Below, in pieces: positions 34,942-43,851 of a stretch of 64,000 nt of DNA (positions within the stretch are counted from its first letter, which is position 1; the number at the start of each line of letters is the position of its first letter). The stretch covers positions 3,781,001 through 3,845,000 of the forward strand of contig NZ_CP109067.1 of the NCBI RefSeq assembly GCF_035917335.1, given 5' to 3'. The notes beneath the pieces were generated by a model that saw only the letters and a program-made list of their open reading frames with translations, was not told where the DNA came from and did no database searches. The translations under genes were made by a program, and so were the position numbers. The stretch comes from Micromonospora sp. NBC_01813 (GTDB lineage: Bacteria > Actinomycetota > Actinomycetes > Mycobacteriales > Micromonosporaceae).

Positions 34942-37260
34942 TCAGCTCGCAGCGGGTTGGAACCGGCTCGCCATCAGGTCGAAGAACGCCAGATCCTCCT
35001 GCCACCGATCGGCCGAGGTGGACCAGTAGATCGAGTACGCCCGGTCCGGGGCGGTGACGAAGCCACGGTTGCGCACCTGCAGCCGGTTACCCTGGTTGCT
35101 GGTGTACCGGAACTCCCAGTCGGCCGCCGAGATGAAGTAGTCGACGGCTTCGATCCGGACCCGTTCGTAGTTGTTGTAGCCGCCCCGGCGGTTGCTCTCC
35201 TGGTTCTCCCAGTCGGCGACCGGATCGGGCTTGGGCTGGTTCGTCTGGTCGATGATGATCAGCCGCCCCAGTTGGGTGGTCTCCCGGAACTCGACCCGGC
35301 TGCCCTCCCTGCTGACCGACCAGCCTTCGGGCACCGGCACGGAGAAGCCGGTGGAGTCCTGGTGCAGATACCAACCGGCGGGCAGCGGCGCGTTCGGATC
35401 GGGTGACGGGGTCGGAGCGCCGTTCTGCGGCGGCGCACTGGGCGAGGCCGCCGTCGGCGCGACCGAGGTCGGCTCGGGGGTCGGTTCGGGGGTCGGCTCA
35501 CTGGACGCGGGGGCGCTCGCCGCCGGCGGTGACGGCTGTGGGTCGGTGCCGATCTGGCTGCGCCGCTCGCCCTCGTCGCCGGAGCTGAGCAACGCGACAG
35601 TCAGCAGGAGCGCCAGTACGACGGCACCGGCCACGCCGCTGACCAACCACTTGCGCGGCACCGTACTGGCGGTCCGGGCGACCCGGTCGAAGACCCGCGC
35701 GGGGCCGGACCAGTTCTGCCGGTTCTCGGTCCCTGACGGCGGCACCGCGGCGTTCGCGATCACCGGGGCCGGGTCCGGGTCCGGGTCGGCAACTGAGGCC
35801 GCTGGTGCGGGCTCCGCGGCGGGCTGCACGGTTGGCGGCGCCGCCTCGACCGCCGTGGCGTCAGCCGCTGCCGTCTCGGCGGCCGTCGCGGCCGCGACCG
35901 GCTGTCCGCTACCGGCGTCGGCCGGCTGCTCAGTCGCCGGTGCCGTGGCGGCCGTGGCGGCGGTCGCGACGGAGTCGGCCGCAGCCGCACCGGCCGTGGC
36001 CTTCGCTGTCGGCGTCTGCTCGGCCGGGGCCTTTTGTTGCGCCGTCTTCGCTTGCGGTACGTCGGCGGCCGCTTTGCCCGACGTCTTGCCCGCCCGGACC
36101 ACCTGCGTGGGCTCGGCCTGCGGCAGCACCGTCGTCTCGGCTGGTGGCCGGCTGGCCGGCGGGATGACCGTCGTCTCGGCCGCCGGCTCGGTCGCGGCCG
36201 GCGTGACGACTCGGGTCACGTCGGCCGAGCTGGCCGGCCGGACGGGCGCACTGTACTTGGCCGGCCCGGGGACCACTGGCAACGCCGTCGGCAGCGGGGT
36301 GCCCGGAGTCGGGGTGCGAGCGGCGCCGGCACGTGGACCGGGCACGAGCCCGGTCCGGGACTCGCCGGGCCGGACCTCACGGGACCCGAGCGGGCTGGGT
36401 CGGCGTACCCCGTCGAGCAGTGAGCGACCCCGACGCGGACCGCGACCGCTCGCCCGGGTGAGCAGCCGCTCCGCCTCGTCGGCCTTCATCCGGGCGTGCG
36501 GGTCCTTGCGCAGCAGACCGGCGAGGACCGGTTTGAGCGGACCCGCCCGGCGGGCCGGCGGTGGCGGCTCGGTGGCCAGCGCGGAGAGCGTGGCGATCGC
36601 GGTCGGCCGCGCGTAGGGCGACTGTCCTTCGACGGCCGCGTACAGGGTGGCACCGAGGGACCACAGGTCACCTTCCGGCCCGGCGCTGCCGGTCCGCGCC
36701 CGTTCCGGGGCGATGTACGCCGGTGAGCCGAGTACCAGACCGGTCCGGGTGACGTTGGGGTCACCGGGGACGGTGGCGAGCCCGAAGTCGGTCAGCACCA
36801 CTCGGCCGTCGTGGCCGAGCAGGACGTTGCCGGGCTTGACGTCACGGTGCATGACCCCGGACAGGTGGGCCGACCGCAGCGCGCCGAGGACCCCGAGGCC
36901 GATCTCCGCGGCCCGGACGGCCGGCACCGGGCCGGCCTCGGCGAGGACGTCCTGCAGCGACCGCGACGCCACGTACTCCATGACGATCCACGGGTCGCCG
37001 TCGGTCTGCAGGACGTCGAAGACGCGTACCACGTTGATGTGATTCAGCCGGGCGATCGCCCGTGCCTCCCGCATCGAGCGCTCGCGCATCTCGCGGCGTT
37101 CCTGGGTGGTCAGGCCCGGCGGCGGCACCAGTTCCTTGATCGCGACGTCGCGGTGCAGCACCTCGTCCCGGGCCATCCAGACCCGGCCCATGCCGCCTTG
37201 ACCGAGCGGCTCGACCAGCCGGTAACGGTCAGCAACTAGTTGCGGGGGCACCACGGACAT
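34942..37260 (-). CDS. Membrane-anchored Ser/Thr protein kinase (PknB-type)
   Basis: Encodes 772 aa from ATG 37260, seven bases after the leaderless -10 TACGGT. The cytoplasmic kinase domain (about 11-275) is complete: glycine loop GQGGMGRVW, Lys42 in VAIKEL, catalytic loop HRDVKPGNVLL with Asp140, DFG at 158-160 and GSPAYIAPE. A long Pro/Ala/Thr-rich juxtamembrane region (~300-535) leads to one transmembrane segment (~539-560) and an outer domain of ~210 residues that begins with a Pro/Ser linker and ends in a compact domain (SVPVEGWS-like start). It lacks PASTA repeats. It probably senses an outside signal and phosphorylates cytoplasmic targets. Confidence 0.93.
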   Translation of the reverse strand: MSVVPPQLVADRYRLVEPLGQGGMGRVWMARDEVLHRDVAIKELVPPPGLTTQERREMRERSMREARAIARLNHINVVRVFDVLQTDGDPWIVMEYVASRSLQDVLAEAGPVPAVRAAEIGLGVLGALRSAHLSGVMHRDVKPGNVLLGHDGRVVLTDFGLATVPGDPNVTRTGLVLGSPAYIAPERARTGSAGPEGDLWSLGATLYAAVEGQSPYARPTAIATLSALATEPPPPARRAGPLKPVLAGLLRKDPHARMKADEAERLLTRASGRGPRRGRSLLDGVRRPSPLGSREVRPGESRTGLVPGPRAGAARTPTPGTPLPTALPVVPGPAKYSAPVRPASSADVTRVVTPAATEPAAETTVIPPASRPPAETTVLPQAEPTQVVRAGKTSGKAAADVPQAKTAQQKAPAEQTPTAKATAGAAAADSVATAATAATAPATEQPADAGSGQPVAAATAAETAAADATAVEAAPPTVQPAAEPAPAASVADPDPDPAPVIANAAVPPSGTENRQNWSGPARVFDRVARTASTVPRKWLVSGVAGAVVLALLLTVALLSSGDEGERRSQIGTDPQPSPPAASAPASSEPTPEPTPEPTSVAPTAASPSAPPQNGAPTPSPDPNAPLPAGWYLHQDSTGFSVPVPEGWSVSREGSRVEFRETTQLGRLIIIDQTNQPKPDPVADWENQESNRRGGYNNYERVRIEAVDYFISAADWEFRYTSNQGNRLQVRNRGFVTAPDRAYSIYWSTSADRWQEDLAFFDLMASRFQPAAS

Positions 37261-37267
37261 CCAAATG

Positions 37268-37273
37268 ACCGTA
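37268..37273 (-). promoter_or_regulatory. Leaderless -10 element of the kinase gene
   Basis: Minus-strand TACGGT ends 7 bases before ATG 37260. Confidence 0.5.
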
Positions 37274-37432
37274 CCCGGAAGATCTGAGTGCCACACGATC
37301 GGCACGCGGCGGTGTGAGCCGCGCGTCATATTGTACGATCCGCCAACCCTGCGGCGGTCACGTCGCGCTGGTAATCCTCACCACCCGCGCTGGGTCACGA
37401 TCGGGCAGGTCGCTGACCCGTCCGACAGGACG

Positions 37433-37438
37433 TAGACT
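37433..37438 (+). promoter_or_regulatory. Leaderless -10 element of the epsilon-subunit gene
   Basis: TAGACT ends 6 bases before ATG 37445. Confidence 0.5.
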
Positions 37439-37444
37439 GCGCCG

Positions 37445-37666
37445 ATGGCCGACGCGGAGCGGGAATGGCGGGTCGTACGGGGCACTCCGAGCGCCGAGGA
37501 GCTCGCCGCACTCGTCGGTGCGGTGATGGCGCGTACCCGTCCGATTTCCGACAGTGCCGGCCCTCGGCCGGCCGGCTCCCGGTGGGCACGCGGCGCCCGA
37601 CCGGCCGACGGTGCGCTGCCCCGGCCCGGGCCGGACGCCTGGCGAGCGTCGGCACTGCCGCGCTGA
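37445..37666 (+). CDS. accE: Acyl-CoA carboxylase epsilon subunit
   Basis: Encodes 73 aa. The N-terminal segment REWRVVRGTPSAEELAALVGAVMAR is the signature of actinobacterial acyl-CoA carboxylase epsilon subunits. The basic, Pro-rich C-terminal tail is variable in the family. Epsilon stabilises the alpha6-beta6 complex and raises its activity. In many actinomycetes it is next to the beta subunit; here the beta-subunit gene lies 5 kb away. maf follows 40 bases later on the same strand, the usual companion of this gene. Confidence 0.85.
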   Translation: MADAEREWRVVRGTPSAEELAALVGAVMARTRPISDSAGPRPAGSRWARGARPADGALPRPGPDAWRASALPR

Positions 37667-37706
37667 TGTTCGGCCGGCCAGGCCCGGACCGGTAGCCTCA
37701 CCGTTC

Positions 37707-38351
37707 GTGTCTACCTCGCTGCGTCCGCGTCTGGTGCTCGCCTCGGCGAGTCCGGCCCGGCACAAACTGCTCCAGGCGGCCGGAATCACCCCACAGGTGC
37801 TGGTCAGCGGGGTCGACGAAGAGTCGGTGACGCTGGAGCGGGCCGACGAGCTGTGTCTGGCGCTGGCCCGGATGAAGATGGCCGCCGTCGCCGAGCGGCT
37901 CCGACCGGACCAGGCCGGTGACGGCACCGATCTGCTGGTCCTCGGCTGCGACTCGGTGCTCGACTTCGACGGGGAGATCCTCGGCAAGCCGGCGGACGCC
38001 GCCGACGCCCTCGCCCGGTGGCGACGGATGCGCGGACGCTCCGGGGTGCTCTACACCGGCCATTCGTTGACCAGCCTGGCTACCGGCGCGCACGCCGAAC
38101 GCACCGCGGGCACCGTGGTGCACTTCGCCGACATCACCGACGACGAGTTGACGGCGTACGTCGCGACCGGCGAGCCGCTGCACGTGGCCGGGTCGTTCAC
38201 CATCGACGGGTTGGGCGGCCCGTTCCTGGAGCGCATCGAAGGCGACCACGGGACGGTCGTCGGGCTGTCGCTGCCGTTGCTGCGCCGACTCGTCGCCGAG
38301 GTCGGCTACGCCATCACCGATCTGTGGGGCGAGGCCGACGGCGGCCGGTAA
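37707..38351 (+). CDS. maf: Maf family nucleoside triphosphate pyrophosphatase
   Basis: Encodes 214 aa from GTG 37707, eight bases after the -10-like TAGCCT. Maf proteins hydrolyse non-canonical or modified nucleoside triphosphates to monophosphates and are linked to division arrest in some bacteria. The substrate loop LVLASASPARHKLL, the acidic site VLGCDSVLDFDG with GKP, and SFTIDGLGGPFLERIEGD are all present. Length is normal. It follows the carboxylase epsilon gene, as in many actinobacteria, and precedes an O-methyltransferase. Confidence 0.93.
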   Translation: MSTSLRPRLVLASASPARHKLLQAAGITPQVLVSGVDEESVTLERADELCLALARMKMAAVAERLRPDQAGDGTDLLVLGCDSVLDFDGEILGKPADAADALARWRRMRGRSGVLYTGHSLTSLATGAHAERTAGTVVHFADITDDELTAYVATGEPLHVAGSFTIDGLGGPFLERIEGDHGTVVGLSLPLLRRLVAEVGYAITDLWGEADGGR

Positions 38352-38356
38352 CGGAC

Positions 38357-38362
38357 TAGCGT
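38357..38362 (+). promoter_or_regulatory. Leaderless -10 element of the O-methyltransferase gene
   Basis: TAGCGT ends 7 bases before ATG 38370. Confidence 0.5.
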
Positions 38363-38369
38363 CTGGGCT

Positions 38370-39023
38370 ATGACCACCAAGACCCTGCCGATGACCGATG
38401 CCCTCCAGGCGTACGTCGTCGCACATGGCACCCCACCCGACGACGTCGTCGGTGATCTCATCGCCGAGACCGCGACCGCGCTGCCAGAGAACGCGCAGAT
38501 GCAGGTCGCGCCCGAGCAGGCGGCGCTGATGACGCTGCTGACCCGGCTGGTGAACGCCCGTCAGGCGGTCGAGGTCGGCACCTTCACCGGGCTGTCCGCG
38601 CTCGCGATCGCCCGGGGTCTCGCGCCGGGCGGGCAGCTGATCTGCCTGGACGTGTCGGAGGAGTTCACCTCGGTGGCCCGCCGCTACTGGCAGCGCGCCG
38701 GCGTCGACGACCGGATCGACCTGCGGATCGGGCCGGCGGCCGACTCGCTGCGGGTGCTGCCGGACGAGCCACACATCGACCTGGCCTTCATCGACGCCGA
38801 CAAGATCAGCTACCCGGTGTACTGGGGTGAGCTGGTGCCCCGGATGCGCCCCGGCGGGTTGATCGTGGTCGACAACGTGCTGCGGCACGGCCGGGTCCTG
38901 GCACCGCAGGGCGCGGAGGACGAGGCGATGGTCGCCTTCAACCGGCAGGTCGCCGCCGACGACCGGGTGGACGTGGTGATGCTGGCGATCGCCGACGGGC
39001 TGACCCTGGCCCGCCGCCGGTGA
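38370..39023 (+). CDS. Class I SAM O-methyltransferase (family 3)
   Basis: Encodes 217 aa. The catechol-O-methyltransferase-like layout is clear: QAVEVGTFTGLSALAIARGL binds SAM, ICLDVSEEF is the acidic loop for the ribose, IDLAFIDADKISYPVYW and IVVDNVLRHGRV carry the metal-binding Asp, Asp and Asn residues. Such enzymes methylate catechol-type hydroxyls with Mg2+. Length is typical. The physiological substrate is unknown. It starts 18 bases after maf but has its own leaderless promoter candidate. Confidence 0.9.
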   Translation: MTTKTLPMTDALQAYVVAHGTPPDDVVGDLIAETATALPENAQMQVAPEQAALMTLLTRLVNARQAVEVGTFTGLSALAIARGLAPGGQLICLDVSEEFTSVARRYWQRAGVDDRIDLRIGPAADSLRVLPDEPHIDLAFIDADKISYPVYWGELVPRMRPGGLIVVDNVLRHGRVLAPQGAEDEAMVAFNRQVAADDRVDVVMLAIADGLTLARRR

Positions 39024-39058
39024 CAGCGGGCCGGGCGAACCGGCGCTAACCTGGAACC

Positions 39059-39095
39059 GCTGCCCTCTGTGCCGTTGCCGTGTGCAGAGGGCAGC
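39059..39095. terminator. Bidirectional hairpin terminator
   Basis: GCTGCCCTCTG (39059-39069) pairs perfectly with CAGAGGGCAGC (39085-39095). It lies between the convergent methyltransferase and ABC-exporter genes. Confidence 0.75.
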
Positions 39096-39112
39096 CCAAC
39101 GGGTGAGACCTA

Positions 39113-39146
39113 CGGGCTAGCGGACGCTGCGGGCTAGCGGACGCTG
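39113..39146. repeat. 17-bp tandem duplication across a stop codon
   Basis: CGGGCTAGCGGACGCTG occurs twice in direct succession (39113-39129 and 39130-39146). The second copy contains the permease stop codon (39134-39136), and the first copy repeats the last codons and stop just beyond it, so the protein is unchanged. Confidence 0.85.
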
Positions 39147-39898
39147 CGGGCGAAGGCGCGGGCCGCCCAGGTGACCGCGAGGCTGGCCAGCACCAGGGTG
39201 ATCAGCAGCCCCTGCCAGACGGCGTCGTCACCGAGGTCGCCGGCGAACAGCGCCCGGGTGCCGTCGACCGCCCAGGCGAACGGGTTCCACTTGGCCACCC
39301 CCTGCAGCCACAGCGGCGCGAACGTCAGCGGCAGCAGGATGCCGGAGAGCAGCAGCACCGGCTGGGCCACCGTGTTCATCAGCGGTGCGAGCGCGTCCTC
39401 GCTGCGGACCAGCAACGCCACGCCGTAGGACACCGCCGAGGTCATCAGGGCGATCAGGGCGAGCAGCAGGTACGCCAGCAGCAGGTAGCCGAGGTGCACG
39501 GTGAGCCCGAACGGGATCGCCAGCACCGTGATGATGACGGCCTGCAGCAGCAGGGACACCACGTCGCGCAGGCTGCGGCCGAGCAGCAGGGCGAGCCGGC
39601 TCACCGGGGTGACCCGGGAGCGCTCGATCACCCCGGCGCGCAACTCGGCGATCAGGCCGAAGCCCTGGAACAATCCGCCGAAGATGGCCAGCAGCACCAG
39701 CAGGCCGGGGACGAAGAGGCGGTAGACCTCCGCGTTGGTGGTCGCCCCCAGCGGGGCCAGGGCGGGCTTGAGCAGCGGGGCGAACAGCACCAGGTACATG
39801 ATCGGCTGGAACACCCCGACGAAGATCCAGACGGGGTTGCGCAGCAGCAGCAACGCCTGCCGTTGGAAGATCAGCCAGGTGTCGCGGAAGAACTTCAT
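39134..39898 (-). CDS. ABC-2 type exporter permease (DrrB-like)
   Basis: Encodes 254 aa from ATG 39898 with GGAG upstream. Six hydrophobic segments and the ABC-2 signature (GVIERSRVTPVSRLALLLGRSL, LMNTVAQPVLLLSGILLPL, WNPFAWAVDGTRALF) match DrrB-like drug-export permeases. It pairs with the ATPase gene 17 bases upstream. The pair probably exports a hydrophobic compound, drug or lipid; the cargo is unknown. Confidence 0.92.
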   Translation of the reverse strand: MKFFRDTWLIFQRQALLLLRNPVWIFVGVFQPIMYLVLFAPLLKPALAPLGATTNAEVYRLFVPGLLVLLAIFGGLFQGFGLIAELRAGVIERSRVTPVSRLALLLGRSLRDVVSLLLQAVIITVLAIPFGLTVHLGYLLLAYLLLALIALMTSAVSYGVALLVRSEDALAPLMNTVAQPVLLLSGILLPLTFAPLWLQGVAKWNPFAWAVDGTRALFAGDLGDDAVWQGLLITLVLASLAVTWAARAFARSVR

Positions 39899-39915
39899 CG
39901 TGCGGTCTCCATGGG

Positions 39916-40875
<960 letters not shown>

Positions 40876-40988
40876 GAAAGTGTGCTCCTGGCCTGCCGGG
40901 CCGACGGATGCCGGCCAGTCTCCCCCCGTGGGCATGCCGGTCGGCGCCAGCTCCCACGTCGCGCCTGGGACGCTATGCCCCGGCGAAC

Positions 40989-41012
40989 CTGATAGTCAAC
41001 GTTGATTATCAG
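40989..41012. promoter_or_regulatory. 24-bp palindrome, likely PadR operator
   Basis: CTGATAGTCAACGTTGATTATCAG is a 24-base palindrome with a single mismatched pair. It lies 114 bases upstream of the exporter ATPase and 10 bases after the padR stop. Its symmetry and position fit the binding site of the dimeric PadR repressor. Confidence 0.65.
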
Positions 41013-41021
41013 AGATGGTCC

Positions 41022-41657
41022 TCACGCCGTCTCCTGCTCCGGTGCGCCGGATGCGGCGTCAAGGTCAGCCTGCCACCCGGACCAGGTCGGAGCAGTGGAC
41101 TTCTCCACCGGGTGGTACGAAACGCCCGACTCGATCAGCTCAGCCGTCCGCTCACACCAGGCGATCTCGCCCTCGGCACGGGCGATCGTCAACTCCAGCA
41201 TCCAACCCACGTACGACGGTTTCTGCCTCGGCCAGCCGCCGGCGAGGTCGGCGCGGGCGGCGGCGTTGCCGGCCCGCAGCATCTCCGCCCGCCCACGCAA
41301 CGCCTCCACCGCCTCCGCCCGGGGCAGCGCCGGCAGGAACGCGAAGGCGCTGAGGAACGGGTCGGCCGCTGGCCGGCAGTCCCACCAGTGCTGGCGCAGC
41401 AGGCTCTCGAACTCGCCGAGCCCGGCGGCGGTGATCTCGTAGCTGGTCCGGGCCGGCCGGGCACCGACCTGGACGGTCCCCACCTGCCGGAGCAGACCTT
41501 CCTCGGCGAGCTTGCGCAGTGCGTGGTAGATCGAGCCCGGGGCGACGTTGGCCCAGCTGTCCGCCCGCCAACTCAGCAGTTCCCGACGCACGTCGTAGCC
41601 GTGCACCGGTTGCATCCAGTTGACCAGGCCGAGAATCATCATCCGGGTGGCAGACAC
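41022..41657 (-). CDS. PadR family transcriptional regulator
   Basis: Encodes 211 aa from GTG 41657. The winged-helix domain (about 7-90) carries MMILGLVNWMQPVHGYDVRREL, WANVAPGSIYHALRKLAEEGLL and the wing ARPARTSYEITAAG. The C-terminal half is the helical dimerisation and ligand region. PadR proteins often repress a neighbouring drug exporter and are released by the drug; the DrrAB-type genes just downstream on the same strand fit this. A leaderless -10 (TAGGCT, 41664-41669) precedes the start. Confidence 0.9.
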   Translation of the reverse strand: MSATRMMILGLVNWMQPVHGYDVRRELLSWRADSWANVAPGSIYHALRKLAEEGLLRQVGTVQVGARPARTSYEITAAGLGEFESLLRQHWWDCRPAADPFLSAFAFLPALPRAEAVEALRGRAEMLRAGNAAARADLAGGWPRQKPSYVGWMLELTIARAEGEIAWCERTAELIESGVSYHPVEKSTAPTWSGWQADLDAASGAPEQETA

Positions 41658-41663
41658 ATCCGG

Positions 41664-41669
41664 AGCCTA
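41664..41669 (-). promoter_or_regulatory. Leaderless -10 element of padR
   Basis: Minus-strand TAGGCT ends 6 bases before GTG 41657. Confidence 0.5.
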
Positions 41670-41764
41670 TTGGCCAGTGCGTCATCCCACACTTTGCGCT
41701 GGTCAAGTCGATCAAGCTGGCCGTTAGACTCCCGCATTAGTCCGTGAGCAAAGGAGAACAGGGC

Positions 41765-43513
41765 GTGCGCAAGGTTCTCGTCGCAAACCGGGGCGAAATC
41801 GCGGTCCGGGTCATCCGTGCCTGCCGGGACGCCGGCCTGACCAGCGTCGCCGTGTACGCCGACGCCGACCGGACGGCCCTGCACGCCGGCCTCGCCGACG
41901 AGGCGTACGCCCTCGGCGGGGAGTCCGCCGCCGACACCTACCTGCGGATCGACAAACTGCTCGACGTCGCCGCCCGGGCCGGGGCCGACGCCGTCCATCC
42001 CGGCTACGGCTTCCTCTCCGAGAACGCCGACTTCGCCGCCGCCGTCATCGACGCCGGGCTGACCTGGATCGGCCCCACCCCGCAGGCCATCCGGGATCTC
42101 GGCGACAAGGTCACCGCGCGGCACATCGCCCAACGCGTCGGCGCGCCGCTGGTGCCCGGCACCGCCGATCCGGTCGCCGGCCCGGACGAGGTGGTCGCCT
42201 TCGCCGAGCAGCACGGGCTACCGGTCGCGATCAAGGCCGCGTTCGGTGGCGGCGGGCGCGGCCTGAAGGTGGCCCGGGAGATGGCCGAGATCGCCGACCT
42301 GTTCGAGTCGGCCACCCGCGAGGCGGTCGCCGCGTTCGGTCGGGGCGAATGCTTCGTCGAGCGTTACCTGGACCGCCCCCGGCACGTCGAGGCGCAGGTC
42401 CTCGCCGACCAGCACGGCAACGTGATCGTCGTCGGCACCCGGGACTGCTCGCTGCAGCGTCGTCACCAGAAGCTCGTCGAGGAGGCACCGGCGCCGTTCC
42501 TCACCGACGCGCAACGCGCCGAGATCCACGCCAGCGCCAAGGCGATCTGCCGGGAAGCCGGCTACCACGGTGCCGGCACCGTCGAATATCTCGTCGGCGC
42601 CGACGGCACCATCTCGTTCCTGGAGGTCAACACCCGGCTGCAGGTGGAGCACCCGGTCACCGAGGAGACCGCGGGCATCGACCTGGTCCGCGAGCAGTTC
42701 CGGATCGCCGCCGGCGAGCCGCTGCGCTTCACCGACGACCCGGCGCCGCGCGGGCACTCGATCGAGTTCCGGATCAACGGTGAGGACCCGGGCCGCAACT
42801 TCCTGCCCGCGCCGGGCGCCATCACCGCGCTGCGGCTGCCCACCGGACCCGGCGTACGGGTGGACACCGGCGTCGTCGCCGGTGACGTCATCGGCGGCAA
42901 CTTCGACTCGCTGCTGGCCAAGCTGATCGTCACCGGCGAGACCCGCACCGAGGCGCTGGAACGCGCCCGGCGGGCACTGGACGAGATGGTCGTCGACGGG
43001 ATGGCCACCGCCCTGCCGTTCCACCGGCTGGTGGTCCGCGACGCGGCGTTCACCGGCGAGCCGTTCACCGTGCACACCCGGTGGATCGAAACCGAGTTCG
43101 ACAACACCGTGCCGGCCTTCACCGCACCGGCGGCGACCCCCGACGCCCCCGAACCCCGCGAGACCGTCGTGGTCGAGGTCGGCGGCAAGCGGCTGGAGGT
43201 CAGCCTGCCCGCCGGCTTCGGCAGCGGTACGGCTGCCTCGCCGGCCGGGGCCCGCAAGTCGGCCCGCCGCCGGGGTGGTGCCAGCGCGGCGGCGGCCGGC
43301 GGTGACGCCCTGGTGTCCCCGATGCAGGGCACCATCATCAAGATCGGCGTGGCCGACGGCGACCAGGTGGCCGAGGGCGACCTGATCGTGGTGCTGGAGG
43401 CGATGAAGATGGAACAGCCGATCAACGCGCATAAGGCCGGCACGGTCAGTGGCCTGGCCACCGAGGTCGGTGCCGTGGTCAGCGCCGGCGCGGCGATCTG
43501 CACGATCAGCTGA
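41765..43513 (+). CDS. accA3: Acyl-CoA carboxylase alpha subunit (biotin carboxylase plus carrier)
   Basis: Encodes 582 aa. I start at GTG 41765 because AAAGGAGAA lies 7-15 bases upstream and the product then begins [20 protein letters not shown], the standard start; GTG 41744 is also in frame. The biotin-carboxylase half has the ATP-grasp glycine loop [21 protein letters not shown] and [17 protein letters not shown] low-complexity linker with RKSARRRGG joins the carrier domain, with biotinyl Lys548 in LEAMKMEQ. It supplies carboxybiotin to the beta subunit encoded at 30.6 kb. Expected to be a biotinylation target of BirA at 29.0 kb. Confidence 0.95.
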   Translation: MRKVLVANRGEIAVRVIRACRDAGLTSVAVYADADRTALHAGLADEAYALGGESAADTYLRIDKLLDVAARAGADAVHPGYGFLSENADFAAAVIDAGLTWIGPTPQAIRDLGDKVTARHIAQRVGAPLVPGTADPVAGPDEVVAFAEQHGLPVAIKAAFGGGGRGLKVAREMAEIADLFESATREAVAAFGRGECFVERYLDRPRHVEAQVLADQHGNVIVVGTRDCSLQRRHQKLVEEAPAPFLTDAQRAEIHASAKAICREAGYHGAGTVEYLVGADGTISFLEVNTRLQVEHPVTEETAGIDLVREQFRIAAGEPLRFTDDPAPRGHSIEFRINGEDPGRNFLPAPGAITALRLPTGPGVRVDTGVVAGDVIGGNFDSLLAKLIVTGETRTEALERARRALDEMVVDGMATALPFHRLVVRDAAFTGEPFTVHTRWIETEFDNTVPAFTAPAATPDAPEPRETVVVEVGGKRLEVSLPAGFGSGTAASPAGARKSARRRGGASAAAAGGDALVSPMQGTIIKIGVADGDQVAEGDLIVVLEAMKMEQPINAHKAGTVSGLATEVGAVVSAGAAICTIS

Positions 43514-43527
43514 CCGGCCCTACCTGA

Positions 43528-43833
43528 TCACCCCGGGACGGTCCAGTGCCCGGAGTCGCGGGCCGGTGCCGGCCGGGCAACCCAGCCGGACCGGTCGGCG
43601 TCGTCGCTCCAGTCGGGGACCTCGCCGTCGAAATAGATCAACATCGCCCAGTAGTGACGATCCTCGTGCAGGACGATCTCGTCGTCGCCGGAGAAGTCCC
43701 GCCCGTGCCACTGCTCGTTGATCCGGGCGACCGCTTCGGCGCGCGAGATGCCGAACAGTTCGACCATCTCGCCCACCGTCGCATCCAGCAACTCCCGGAC
43801 CGCAGCCGACAGCTCCATCTGGTAGACGTCCAC
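43528..43833 (-). CDS. Acidic 101-aa protein, candidate immunity protein of the RHS toxin
   Basis: Encodes 101 aa from GTG 43833; ATG 43818 is an alternative. No signal or membrane segment. The N-terminal helical half (ELSAAVRELLDATVGEMVELF, GISRAEAVARINEQWHG) is followed by an acidic and aromatic half (DDEIVLHEDRHYWAMLIYF, VPDWSDDADRSGW). Small acidic proteins of this kind are typical immunity partners of polymorphic toxins, and similar ones lie downstream of actinomycete toxin genes. It reads in the same direction as the RHS toxin gene but is separated from its stop by an IS607-type element. The immunity role is inference from position and composition. Confidence 0.6.
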   Translation of the reverse strand: MDVYQMELSAAVRELLDATVGEMVELFGISRAEAVARINEQWHGRDFSGDDEIVLHEDRHYWAMLIYFDGEVPDWSDDADRSGWVARPAPARDSGHWTVPG

Positions 43834-43851
43834 TGCAACCGCCGTTACCTC

